Both the position numbers and the translations under genes were made by a program. A DNA stretch of 64,000 nucleotides from Vesta saturnalis (taxonomy: Eukaryota > Arthropoda > Insecta > Coleoptera > Lampyridae). The notes under the pieces are model-generated. The model was not told the DNA's origin. It searched no databases and worked only from the letters and a program-made list of their open reading frames with translations. Position 1 is the first letter of the stretch. The number at the start of each line of letters is the position of its first letter. Positions 32,947-43,864 of the stretch are shown here, piece by piece. The stretch spans positions 261,188 to 325,187 of the forward strand of contig JARFJB010002468.1 in the NCBI GenBank assembly GCA_036346205.1, read 5' to 3'.

Positions 32947-33390
32947 TCCCAATACTGCATTAACCTTAGTCATTAGATAAACCTCATCAGGACCATTATA
33001 TAAAAAATCTTTAATTTGGGTACTCATGAAAATCTTAGATTTATTGGGCTTGTAACCTTTTCCGTTTTGCTTTAGGAATGGATTAACTTGACATATTTTG
33101 AAAGATTCACATTATTATTAGTTTGTAATGCACTTATAATTATTCAATACGTCCACCACACTATTGATAGCTTTTGTTTATGCCCCAATACAGCAAACTA
33201 CGTCACTAATAATGTTTCCGAAAATAAAACTGCATTTGTTTTTCAATTTCCATTCCATAAATTTTACATATGCGTTTCCGTAAAATTTTTTTGCGATTTA
33301 CTTGGCAATAGTTTCAATGATGCTTCTTTGGCGCTTCTACTAATTCCGGTGCAGTAAAACAAAGCTCTGAATCGGAATCGCTGTCTATTA
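32947..33390 (-). pseudogene. Crypton-type tyrosine recombinase copy 2, N-terminal part only
   Basis: On the minus strand, several frames line up with the N-terminal half of the recombinase at 25.8 kb. AKEASLKLLPSKSQKNFTET corresponds to the LLPEKS region, NNVNLSKYVKLI to NNVDISKYLQLI, and LKQNGKGYKPNKSKIF is followed by DEVYLMTKVNAVLG, just before the expected catalytic Arg. It ends at about 32,947, where the LINE begins, so the catalytic domain is cut off. At least three stops or frameshifts are present, so it is older than copy 1. An acidic DSDSDSE run lies at its 5' side (about 33,385-33,365). Confidence 0.75.
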
Positions 33391-34399
33391 TTACATTTCA
33401 TTAACCAATTTTCCGAATTTATTGTACCGGTATAACGTTTTTCAACACATTATATCGGTGTTTTCCCGTCACAGAAGAAAATAATGTATTATGCACATGA
33501 AAAAAGTAAAGTTTTTGCTCTCGGTGTAATTGTCTCCCGACTCGAACAAACACCTCGAGCTAAAATCTACTACTTTTTTCCCTTGTATAATGAATATCTA
33601 TTTTTTTTACTTACATGATTTTCAATCACATTATGTTTCAATTAGATTATTCCCTACGCAATTCTTGGTTCTCGTGCTACTTAGCGGAACTTGCTACTAT
33701 TTATGAAAACGTAAACTTTCACCATTATCACACATAATAAAATACTTATATTTTTTTTGCTGTGTTTTTTCTAGACCTTGAAGCAAATTCTTTACCAATT
33801 ATATGTTAAATTACCACAGCACTATAATTTAACACAAGTAGTTGAAATTAAGATTAAAATTAAAAACCACAAAAAACGTTCTGCATTATGCTTTTCATTG
33901 TTAATAACACTTGCACTTATTGATAAAGATATCCCTTTGTTAGATTTAACTGGATTATTTTATTTGATGTCATGTTTATATTTGTGAATGCTTCTATTAT
34001 TTTGAAATTGAAGTTTTTCACAACGTTACTGCTGTTTTAAATTTCAATTTTTTTAATCACGTCCGTTATTACTGTTACAAACATGTATTTATGATTGTTT
34101 TATATACCACGCGGTATTGAGTGATAGAATAGGCGGCTTCATTTGTTCTCTATATTTTCTGTTATTGCAAAATGTTTAGGTTTTTTTTTAAATTTGTGCA
34201 TTTAGTTTGCATTACGATGATGTGAGTTTTAACATTCGTTAAAAGTAACCGTATTTTTTTTCGTGGAACTTCAATGCTATAGTAATCCTATATACTATTT
34301 GCGTGCGTTTTGTAACAAGTAAGTAACTTTGAAAGATCGCTGGTAGCTTAACTGTGCCTTGTTGTCTGTATGGCAGTTTAATCCAATTTATTAAACGAT
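33391..34399. other. AT-rich stretch without a recognised gene
   Basis: No gene is seen; the frame at 33778-33987 on the plus strand carries no motif. Confidence 0.5.
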
Positions 34400-34830
34400 T
34401 GAGATCAATTCGATGTTATAGAAACTGAGGCAAAAGAATTTCAGCCAAACAACATACATTATAAAGAATTGACTTCAGACGAATTTCCATTTGTTTGCAA
34501 GGAAGAGTTTAGGATTAACATATTTAACATCTTCTTTGTAGACTATTCGAATAAAACATTCCAAAGCAGTTTAAAAAATATTGAAACGTTGTACACCAAA
34601 GATTTCAATATGAGTGAATTGCCTGAAGTAATTTAACAATTTACACGTCTTTAAAGTAACAGTGTAACAGATAACAATTCATAATATACTCAAAAATATT
34701 GTCAACATTCTGCAACGTTGAGATTCCATTGGGCATACATCTTTCAATTCCTATAAGCAACGCATCTTGTGAAAGATCTTTTTGCACGTTAAAAAGAATA
34801 AAGACGTATTTTTCTGTTAAGAAAATACCT
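34400..34830 (+). pseudogene. hAT transposase C-terminal (dimerisation) fragment
   Basis: The plus strand encodes KEEFRINIFNIFFVDY (about 34,500), then IPLGIHLSIPISNASCERSF and CTLKRIKTYFS (about 34,724-34,813). The ASCERSFSxLKxIK motif is the hallmark of hAT dimerisation domains. Its strand and position fit the missing 3' part of the hAT copy at 29.46-30.2 kb. Stops and a frameshift are present. Confidence 0.75.
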
Positions 34831-35126
34831 TTTATTTGGCCATTCTCAATGTGGGAAGTAATATCTTAGATCCAATAGATGTCAATTGACTTATAAATAA
34901 CTTCGCAGATCTGAAATTACGGAAACGTCAAATTTAGATGGTGTACAATTATAGATACTATTACCTAGTTGTTATTATGTAAAGTGTCTTGTGTATGTTA
35001 AAGTAAAGTAAGTGAATAAGTAGTAGGTACCTCGGGAACTATGTATCGGCAGTTAAACGTGAATTGCTATGATTTTAACATTCTGGTAATCCGATCGTAT
35101 CGGTAGATGTGATATAATGCTGGAGC
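34831..35126. other. Short AT-rich spacer
   Basis: No coding sequence is recognised between the hAT fragment and the piggyBac remnant. Confidence 0.4.
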
Positions 35127-36125
35127 CATATTCCAGTGGATGAACAACTAATGTCATTTAGAGGTCGTTGTTCATTTAAGGTTTATATGAAGAGCAACCC
35201 GGAGAAGCATGGTTTAAAGATTTGGGCTGCTGTGGAGAGTGGAAATGTATACACCCTCAATATGAGACCATATTTGGGAAAAATTAGCAATGTGCCGGAG
35301 AAAAATTAAAGGGAAAGTGTTGTTCTAGACCTTAGCTCATTAGGATCTGGATATGGCATTAGCGGATAAGTTGCTGGAAAAGGGAATAACACTTTGCGGT
35401 ATATTACATAAAAACAAGCCATACATTCCCGAAGAATTACTACCGCAACCCTACAAACGCGAATTTTCTAGTACGTCTGCTTTCAAAGAGGTAGATACGT
35501 TGATGTCTTATGTTCCTAGGAAATCAAAGGCGACCGTACTGCTATCTACAGAATATCACGATGATGGAATTTTAGGAGAAGATACAAATTTTAATCCAGA
35601 CTTAATTCTCCATTATATCAAAACCAAAGGTGCTGTAGGTACTACTGACAAAATGGTTAAACACTATTCAGCACGTAGAATCAATAATCGATGGCTTATG
35701 CTACCGTTTGGACAACTATTAGATGTTGCCGGCATAAATGCATAATCATTTTATAGGGTTTGAAATTTCCTAATGAATCAGCTAGTAAAGATTGTCGTAG
35801 AAAATTTTTGCTTGCGCTCGGAGAATCTCTGAACAGAGGCAATGTGCTCAGGAGATTTGAAACAGAAAAAAAACATGCATAAAACTCTTAAGAACTATAT
35901 CATCAATGTTTTTCCCGAGTTGGATAATATAAATGTAGTGGAACATCAAGAAGTAGAGCTGCCTACTCCCAGGGGCTGTTATTTATGCGATCGGAAAAAA
36001 AGATAGAAAATGCAGACAGATGTGCTGCCAGTGCAATCGTTCTGCGTGTGTTTTACATTCTAAAAAACAGATTCTGTGTGAAAAATGTCAGAATACTAAA
36101 GAAAAACTGTCAAAATACTAAAGAA
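35127..36125 (+). pseudogene. piggyBac (DDE_Tnp_1_7) transposase copy C, lacking the second Asp region
   Basis: The plus strand reads IPVDEQLMSFRGRCSFKVYM (about 35,130; first catalytic Asp at 35139-35141) and GLKIWAAVESGNVYTLNMRP. After SVVLDL it passes directly to LADKLLEKGITLCGILHKNK (ORF 35353-35745), so the MDN-FFTS block with the second Asp is deleted. The ORF continues with SYVPRKSKATVLLSTEYHDD, TKGAVGTTDKM (the first Asp of the usual GGVDxxDQM is Gly) and NNRWLMLPFGQLLDVAGINA. A C-terminal Cys-rich finger is recognisable at about 35,970-36,100 across a frameshift. GGGCTTCTGAGACCGG at 36,151-36,166 resembles subterminal sequence of piggyBac copy A and may mark its 3' end. Confidence 0.85.
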
Positions 36126-38600
36126 TAAGATTGATTTGTTTACATAATCCGGGCTTCTGAGACCGGTTATATAGAATCACGTATAGTCAGAATAGAAACA
36201 GAATTTTAACTAGCTTAAATTTTTTAAGTATTTCATCAGATTATGATAAAATACCTTTATTATTTTGGTGTTTGAAATCTCCGATTCCAACTTTTAAGGG
36301 TGGGGGATGTAACAAACTTCGAACGTATTGGTAATAATTCACCTCTCTTTAGGAAGCTAACCTGCATTTCGTGCCATGTCTGCTACATTATCATAGCTGC
36401 ATGAAACATTATTCACTTATTTAAAGTGAAGCCTTCCACGCATATCGCTTGCACATTCAGATTCAGACATGTTCATGCGCAAACACCCATTTTTGCTCTG
36501 TTAAATATTTTTTATTAAAAGTGCGGTAAATTTTACGGCACTTTTACCTTTACATTTTATTATTTTTAATTTCTACTTTAACTTCACCTTTACTGTTACT
36601 TTTCACACGTCTATACACATCTACGCAATTAATTATTTTACCGTTAATCCACTTTACGGCATTAGTACGATTAATCAAGAGTGAAGTAATCACATTCGTT
36701 AATGGAAAGTGGAATTATAAAACCCCTGCAAATTTATTCATTTGGGAATTATAAAGCATACAGATCCAAACTTATTTCAACCCTGAAGTAATATTACGCA
36801 ACAATTTCCAAAACGCTGACCCAGCATGCCGCCATTTCTTTGTCTACAGTGTGACCAAGAATAAGGTATTCTGGTCCCATTAATTACTCATAATATTAAT
36901 TATTCATTAGGTTATAACGTTACCAACATTAGCATTAAGGCATTTCCGTTTATCGTTAAATATGTTGTGTAATAAAATTTGTCATAGTAGAAACTTTCTT
37001 TTAACTTTGTTGTATAATGGTTTACTTATTTATTCCGTATTTAAAAACAAGTCGTCGTCAGAGTATTTAACAATTAGCTTCAGGAGGAAGGAACTCCGAT
37101 TTTTAAACGAACATCTAGGTACACGTAAATATGTTTTGGTTAATAAAGCAAATCGATAAATTTATGAACCTGCCCACTTTAATCTACGACTGAGCATAAG
37201 GCACAAAATCTTCTAGTTATTACTCAAACTGTTAAGTAGCTAGAATTTGCAGCCATGGGTGTAGAAGTATACTTATAGAACCTTAAGGGTTTTACAACAT
37301 ATACATTGTAATCACCCAGAAAAAGGAGCAAGAAATAAATTATTATTATTTTAAAAATTATTGAGATAATGTCGTAAATAAGAATTTCTTCGATTTATTT
37401 CAGTATCCAAATATCATAACAAATGGTACTTCAAAAAATTTCTCTGTTCGAGAATATCCGACCTGACCAGCTCTTAAAGCCATTTTGTGCAATTTGCCTT
37501 ATTGTTATAAAGTATTTTACAATTTCGAAATCTAACCAAAATTATAAAAATAGTTGAAAGTTTCCTGTGACCCAAACAAACCCTAAATACGTAATTCGAC
37601 GCAAAGTAGGGTCTAGCGACCTATACCAAGTTACTCTATCTGCTGATTTTCTGCAGTAAGGTGACTTGTTATCGATTTCTTTTCATGTTAATGATGCTAG
37701 AAACTCCTCTGGAGGATCAAAATTAACGCTAGAACATTTGGAACGTTCTATTAGTATTCCATCCTTAAAATTCTACGTATTTAAAGTATCCGAATTAACT
37801 TTAAATGACTAGAACCAATTAGAATTCACTAGCCTAGCTGAAGTTCCCAATCTTGGCTGCAAGAGGATTCCAAACAAAACCCTCCTTATTGCATGCGAAA
37901 TTCTATGTATTTGGAGTGTCCCTATTAACTCTAAAGGATTAGAATAACTAAGAATTCACTAGTTCGGCTTGAGTTAACAAATTTGGCTGCGAGGGAATTT
38001 AAAATTAAACCCCCAGTATATTATATCTCGATAATCCCTTTGTATAACTAGTACCGATACAAAATAAAAACCAGACCTCCTGGAAAATGTTCCGTTTAGT
38101 ATCACGACATTGAATTTAAAAAGGTAGCTTCGCAATCATTTAATACGAGTACAGTACGAGAATTATTTAAATTGGACAAGCTTTAACTGTAGTAAAACGT
38201 CTGAGTAACATATCCCATTTCACATATTCCTGTCATATAAATAGTGAACAATTTCAAAACATTAAATAACGTCCATATGCAAATAATAAATGGAATTTAT
38301 GTTTTTTGACCTTCACTGCTATAAACACCACATCAGTGGCATGTAACACAAAACCTACAGTTGTACCAAGTGTAGAATTTGGTAAACATTCACATGCAGA
38401 TACAACTCCCGTTAATTTTTGCAACAAAGTGTTCTTAGAATGACTTCTAATAACGGAGAATATTTTTACAAGTGCTGTTAAGGTGCACAAAACTTATGGG
38501 ATAGGCGCAAAAACTGTAAACGTTCTTGGAACATATGTGTTATTGCGTATGCATACAACTTGTTTAGGCAAGTTAGGTTTGAAATTAATTGGAGTAATTA
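36126..38600. other. AT-rich stretch without a recognised gene, with two repeat structures
   Basis: It contains a near-perfect hairpin (36517-36545, arms AAAAGTGC/GCACTTTT) and a duplicated segment of about 131 bp (37768-38014). The frames at 36962-37159 and 38254-38490 have no recognisable motif. Confidence 0.5.
37768..38014. repeat. Imperfect tandem duplication, period about 131 bp
   Basis: Copy 1 (37768-37886) and copy 2 (37899-38014) share, in the same order, AAATTCTA(C/T)GTATTT, AATTAACT, AGAATTCACTAG, TTGGCTGC and a CC-rich end, with scattered substitutions. They could be monomers of an old satellite or a duplicated element piece. Confidence 0.75.
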
Positions 38601-38623
38601 AAAGTTAGAATGTCTTCAAACAA

Positions 38624-38848
38624 GTGGTTTTCGATCGGAAGATGCAATGGCTTATGAAAATTAAAGAAAGTAAAGAGGTTCCTTTTGGGGCATTCTCTGA
38701 TACACTTTGCAAAAAGTACAAAGTGAAGCAGTGGAAAGGGTCTTGCTCGAATCATATGCTTAATGCCGGTCGAGAAAGACTGGACATACTCAAAAGATAC
38801 CCTTTGGCCAAATCTAAAGAAAGGTGCAATGGTGAGCGTTTGATGTAA
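38624..38848 (+). other. Open frame of unknown nature, left of the Harbinger accessory ORF
   Basis: A 74-codon frame, rich in Lys and Arg (WLMKIKESKEV...CKKYKVKQWKGSC). It could be a broken piece of the Harbinger accessory protein, but I see no clear SANT motif. It is included because it is the most coding-like frame between 37.2 and 39.1 kb. Confidence 0.2.
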
Positions 38849-39179
38849 TTGGAATTAAAACAGATTCTTAAAATTACAAAAATAGAAAGCACCTTATAGG
38901 GGTAGTTATTATGTAAATTTGTATTACCATAGTAATAATAGAATGTTTTGCAAAAATACTACCGACTAATCCAAAGTCACCTAGGCACTTGTTTGGCTTT
39001 CTTTTCAAGTCTCGCCTATTAAAATGAATATCGCGACTTAATCGTCCGATGATTGTAAGGGCTGTTTAAATGCCACCGGTTTTAGAGTGGTTTCCTTTTC
39101 ATTTCCCGCTTAAGGGGGGAATATTTTCTGTAATTTAAAAAAATAGATATCGAGTCTTATTTAAATCTCCTGTTTTAGT

Positions 39180-39627
39180 TAAAATTCGATAATGCAAAAA
39201 AAACTGGGACAAAAGGAGTAAATTGTCAAAAATAGACAAGATAGTCTTAGATATTGTTGGAAAAGTTTCGCCTATAGTTTTTGGACTTGGCATACCAGAA
39301 TCAGTGGACGATACACCCTCCAAATCTAATACACAACCAAATTTTACACTTGTGGAAAGGACACAATGAATGATACTCTCCAAGATGATAGCTCGACATT
39401 AACCCCTGAATAAAACAGGCAAGGTCGTGGTTTATATGGTTATGTTAATACCAACAAAAGTGGTTACAGGTAAAAGAAAGCGAATAACACAAGTTGTAGA
39501 AAATGTATGCGAAAACGAAAAGAAGGAAAAACTAAAATTACAAAATGAATATCTGAGACACAAAACTTACAAAACCAAATTGGAAATTTTTAAATTGGAA
39601 AAGGAGTTAGATTTGCCCAGATCGTAA
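39180..39627 (+). pseudogene. Harbinger accessory protein (SANT/Myb-like), C-terminal part
   Basis: The plus strand reads DKIVLDIVGKVSPIVFGLG (about 39,230). After a stop and a frame change it continues as ORF 39427-39627 with VVTGKRKRITQVVENVCENE and LKLQNEYLRHKTYKTKLEIF, ending KELDLPRS. This Lys/Glu-rich helical tail resembles the C-terminus of Myb/SANT-like accessory proteins encoded by Harbinger elements, which are needed for nuclear import of the transposase and for DNA binding. The DNA-binding N-terminus is not recognisable here. The assignment leans on the neighbouring transposase. Confidence 0.45.
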
Positions 39628-39822
39628 TTTACTCAATCTATTCCCATTTTACCATACGTGGATAGTAATGATAACCGTCTTACTATCCTAAATTTGTAAA
39701 AATATATGTAGTATTAATATTGTATTATTGTTTCATATTTAATGATTTTTCAAATAAAACGAGAAAGCTATGTAATAAAAATACCAGTTGTTTATTGCAA
39801 ATAATAATAGTGTATTATAAAT

Positions 39823-40810
39823 TTACGCAACTCTAAAGCGGTTTATTAATTGTTGTAATATGGCTGGAGCTCCAGTAGCAGCCTGGAGTGAGTTTCCCCC
39901 TGCGAGATCTGGTGCTTCATCAAATTCAACTCCATGATCTTCCACTGCTTGATCCATTTCACCAAACTGATTATTAGCTTTAGATAAATTGTATAAGGTT
40001 GCACCGCATTTCAAAATATTACCAGCAAAGGCCGAGTTAAATCGTAAATGGTTTAAACACGGAAATTTCTCTTTTAGTATTCCAAACGTGTTTTCAATAA
40101 TTCTTCTACTACACTTGTGGGCTTTATTGAACGCAGTTTGAGCTGGATCAAGAGCATCTTCATGTGTTGGTGGGATTAGTCGCTCCTTTAAAGGATACGC
40201 GGAATCTCCTAAAACAATTGCGTTAGGGTGATGCCTCCAGCCGTTCTTCATTCTTCGACACAAAGAACTGTTGCGAAGAACTCTTGAATCATGCACGCTT
40301 CCCGGCCAATTAGCACTTACGTAGTAGAATTTCATGTCGAGTCCACAAACTGCCATACAGTCAATGGAGTGCTTCCTGTGTCGGTCTACATAAGCTGCTT
40401 CGTTAATACTTGGAGCATCTATCTTTATAAGTATCCCGTCAATGGCGCCAGATTACTCGGCATGCCTGCCATGTCATAAAAGCCCTGTATTACGTCTAAA
40501 GGCCAATATTTTATTTCGTTAAATTTTATTTCATTAACAGCACCCACAAAATCATCTACACATCCACAAACTGTCATTTTGGGTACACCATGCATGACAC
40601 ACCATGCTATTGTTCTTCATTTCCTAACCAGTGTAGTGCAATCAACATTTTCTGTGAAGGCTGCAACCCATACCAACGATTACTGCCATTCCTTAAAGCT
40701 GAAGAAAGGTCTCTTAGAAGATCTCGGAATTGCGCTCTATTTAGTCTAAATCGCTCCTCACATTCTCTATCGGAGAGAAACGCAAAGTCAGTTCTCTCTC
40801 TCTGAATCGA
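39823..40810 (-). pseudogene. PIF/Harbinger transposase (DDE_Tnp_4, HARBI1-like)
   Basis: The main ORF (40356-39823, 177 codons) is clean. It has GSVHDSRVLRNSSLCRRM, VLGDSAYPLKERLI (second catalytic Asp) and KCSRRIIENTFGILKEKFPC (catalytic Glu in IENTFG), and ends with an Ala-rich tail after FDEAPDLAGG. Upstream on the same strand, ECEERFRLNRAQFRDLLRDL (about 40,765) and WYGLQPSQKMLIALHWLG (about 40,660) form the N-terminal part. DAPSINEAAYVDRHRKHSID (about 40,420) lies just after the first catalytic region, where the frame is disturbed. Breaks lie between about 40,620 and 40,420. The C-terminal half is the best-preserved transposase in the window, which suggests a fairly recent element. Confidence 0.9.
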
Positions 40811-40820
40811 TATGGCACAC

Positions 40821-42151
40821 GAGGTACGTTTCCGTCACCACTTGAACTTGACCACAGATTGAGCGGGACGTGTGAATAAAGCAATGACTTCTTCTAAACT
40901 AATACTTATAGAAATTCGTACCCACCCTTTAGGCAAATATTTTCCGTAATTATAAGTCCTACACAGGTTAGTACAAGTTGTCTTGTGTTACAAAACTTTA
41001 CAAGTCTGTAACCAAAAGCGTACAAATGTTGCACGTGTAGATCTTGTGTTACAGGCCCCAGCCAGTAAAATTTCACGCTCGTACAAATACCATCAGGTGA
41101 AAATAAAACGAATGCATTAATTCACATTTAAATAATTATTTTCCGCCCTTTATACATATTTAGGTTAACTATGGCACAGGAAAAAATATCGTTATTTGAA
41201 CCCCTCGTCCATGGATGTAAAACCAGTATTATAAGTAGTTTAAGAATATCGTGACATTAACTTAATTTTGTCAAGATTCGATCCCCCCTTTACATTGAAT
41301 TACCCGAAAACCACCTTATCCAATTATTTTCAATAATTGGTCAAACTCAAGTAATTATTCCGCATCACATAAAGGGAGCGGTAATATACAAACCTCCATC
41401 TTCATACAAGTTATTATTAAAGTAATAACAAAATAAAGCTTACCTGTGTAATTAGATATCCAAATGATCTGGTAAAACATACACACATTATACCGAGAAA
41501 AACTAAAAACATTTATAACACATTACACTTCAAAATCGGCACGCCATTTATGTTTATATTTTCAAAAGTTATAACCAATGCTGATTACAGGAAAGCACTG
41601 AAATGAAACAAAATTTCCCCAAATACAGCATGCTCCCTCGAGGTAGTAACCTTCCCCGCTCGCCGTCCAGGTTGGTGATCTACCCATCAGGGGCCAAGGT
41701 GAAGACTTCACCATCTGAATAAAATCAGTTGTGCTTTATTGTGTAACTTAATTATTTTTGCCAGAACATATTATTTATTTTAAATTCATTTTTATAGTAT
41801 TAATTTTGTTTCAATATATGTATAAAATTTACTCGTACCTGATTATTTAAAAGTTATATGATAGTCTAAAATCTAAAGAAAAACCCACCCCCACCGCACT
41901 GTAGCTAGTCGAGGTATTATAACTAAATACACATAGTAGAAGTATAATTGAAAAGTTGCTGGAAAGGGCCTTACAACATTACAAACGTGATATTAGATGT
42001 GAAAGTGAACATAGTGGCTTAATTATTTTTTAGGGATTAGAGAAGCGCTTAATGCACATTCTAACACTATGCTCATTACAGATATTATTTTTACAACTAA
42101 TACATATTATTGTGCTTTTGCGATCAAAATTTGCAACGCCCTAGGTTAAGA
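40821..42151. other. AT-rich stretch without a recognised gene
   Basis: No gene is seen. GCCCTAGGTTAA (42,139-42,148) resembles the piggyBac end at 46,070 and lies next to the C-terminal piggyBac fragment. A locally GC-rich patch at 41,640-41,710 is unexplained. Confidence 0.4.
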
Positions 42152-42466
42152 TTAGTAGATTTTCTCTACATATTTGATCTCACTGGTTCCTTCCTTAAAT
42201 TTTTCAAAAACAATCTTCGTTTGTGAGTCACTCCTATGTTTCTTCGGAAATAGTATGTATGCGTGGAGTGTTGCAACATCGATGATGTTGAAAAAAAATG
42301 TTATGCACCATTGTTTACTTTGCTTCTTGCACTTGTATGTCAACACCATTTGATCCATGACGTCAACACCGCTCTTTGTTTTATTATAGTGAGTTCCGCT
42401 TTCAGGCTTCCTCCTAGCGTTATCATTGATAGATGGGTAGTGGTTCATGGTGCTTAACAAAATTAC
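42152..42466 (-). pseudogene. piggyBac transposase copy A, C-terminal fragment
   Basis: On the minus strand, VMLSTMNHYPSIND-type sequence leads to YNKTKSGVDVMDQMVLTYKC, with both Asp of the GVDxxDQM motif retained. Next come QWCITFFFNIIDVATLHAY and a short tail to a stop near 42,152. The Cys-rich finger typical of the C-terminus is missing. The strand and order match the N-terminal part at 44.98-45.7 kb. Confidence 0.85.
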
Positions 42467-42512
42467 GTATTTGTTTTTTTACGTGCGTAACTTACGATGG
42501 AATTAAAAATAA

Positions 42513-42670
42513 AATATTGAAGGTCGACTGCTAAATTATATGCTCAAGGTCTAAGTGGAAAATAAAATTGCATTAATACGTTAGTTAAACATACTAATTA
42601 AAGGTAAATATTGAAGGACGACTGATGAAATTATGTATACAAGGTCTAAGCAGAAAATAAATGCATTAAA
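42513..42670. repeat. Imperfect direct repeat, period 94 bp
   Basis: 42513-42576 and 42607-42670 share AATATTGAAGG-CGACTG, AAATTAT, CAAGGTCTAAG, GAAAATAA and TGCATTAA in the same order. Confidence 0.8.
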
Positions 42671-43864
42671 TGATTACACGTATTCTTTATAGATTGTTCT
42701 TTTCATTTCGTTTTGAGCTCCTTTTAATGGAGTAAAAAATTGTTTTGGATTTTAATAATTTACTATCTTGTTTTAGTATTAATAGTGATTAATTGGGAAT
42801 CCTCTTTATACCTCACTCATAAGTAAGTGTTTGTCAGTTTACATAAATTGATTGATTATTGATATGGAATACGATACTTTCTTTAAAAACAGTAAAATAT
42901 ATTCATAGCCGTAAAGATTATAATACAGATTAACTACTCTTTATTTATATAGATCAGGGTGGCAAAAAATTTTCTACAGTAAATGATCGCAAACGCCCTC
43001 AAATCTAGGTAATCCATAATCTCCCATGTTAAATATTGGTTTGAACACATTTTCGGCAGTCAAGACCTCCCCTTTGATTTAAAATTAAGGGCAGCGTAAG
43101 TTAACCTATCCGGATCTTCATAGAGAACATGACTACCAGCATCAACTTCACCGGTTTCACATTGAGCGGTTATATAGCTTATTAACAAGTAAAACAGCTT
43201 CATAATGATACTCATTTGATTGTAATTTTGCTTTAAAAATACATGCAGCGGATAATATACAATCTTTATTTGCAGCTATTATTATTACACAGATATGGGA
43301 TTATTCTTAAAATTAGCTAATTTCCCCACACCATCTTGAAGTGCTACATACGTTTTCAACTCTTCTTCACCCTTGAAGCTTATATCTTCCTTGAGATTAT
43401 TCAATTCCTGATCAGTATCATGCTTTCTAATATACAAGACGGCATCTTCAATATAGCGGTGTATACGCCGAATAAATGTCTTGTGTCTTCTTCTTTAAGC
43501 TAGATTTTGTCTCTATACAGCATACAAGTTCTATCTTAGCTCAATTACCTCCGTCAAAAAATGGTAATAATCAAATTAAGTATACCATTCTCTTATTAGA
43601 ACACTATCTTTTTAATCCTCACATTTTTACCGATAAGTGTCTGCCATGCCACGTTCACATATGACGGCTATACATTCAGGTTCTGTCTCGGCTGACTGTC
43701 CACAAAGGATTTTAGATTTATTAAATGCACGATCAGGAGAGATATTGGAGTGTTGCTACAGAAAACAAAAAAGTGTACACCACGCATAAATCTACAGCGA
43801 GAAATTTACTCGAGGCATGTACGTTGCGAGTAACATTTTTTTTCGAGTTATGGTGGACTGATCC
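42671..43864. other. Unassigned stretch
   Basis: The minus strand has an open run of about 65 codons (43,475-43,285, including EDAVLYIRKHDTDQELNNL) with no clear start, and another at about 43,200-43,050 beginning MKLFYLLISYITAQC. I recognise no family. They could be exon-like remnants or chance frames. Confidence 0.25.

Larger units (their letters stand above)
38600..40820. mobile_element. PIF/Harbinger element with two convergent ORFs
   Basis: A DDE_Tnp_4 transposase on the minus strand (39823-40810) and a charged coiled-coil ORF on the plus strand (about 39180-39627) face each other about 195 bp apart. Autonomous Harbingers carry a transposase and a separate SANT/Myb-like accessory protein. 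Terminal repeats were not established; GGGCCTGTAACACAAGATC (minus strand, about 41,058) is a possible right end without a matching left end. Confidence 0.65.

Noticed and set aside
43050..43200. LTYAALNF resembling an ITIM signalling motif
   Set aside because: A single short motif in an unassigned frame of an apparent insect genome; chance is the better explanation.
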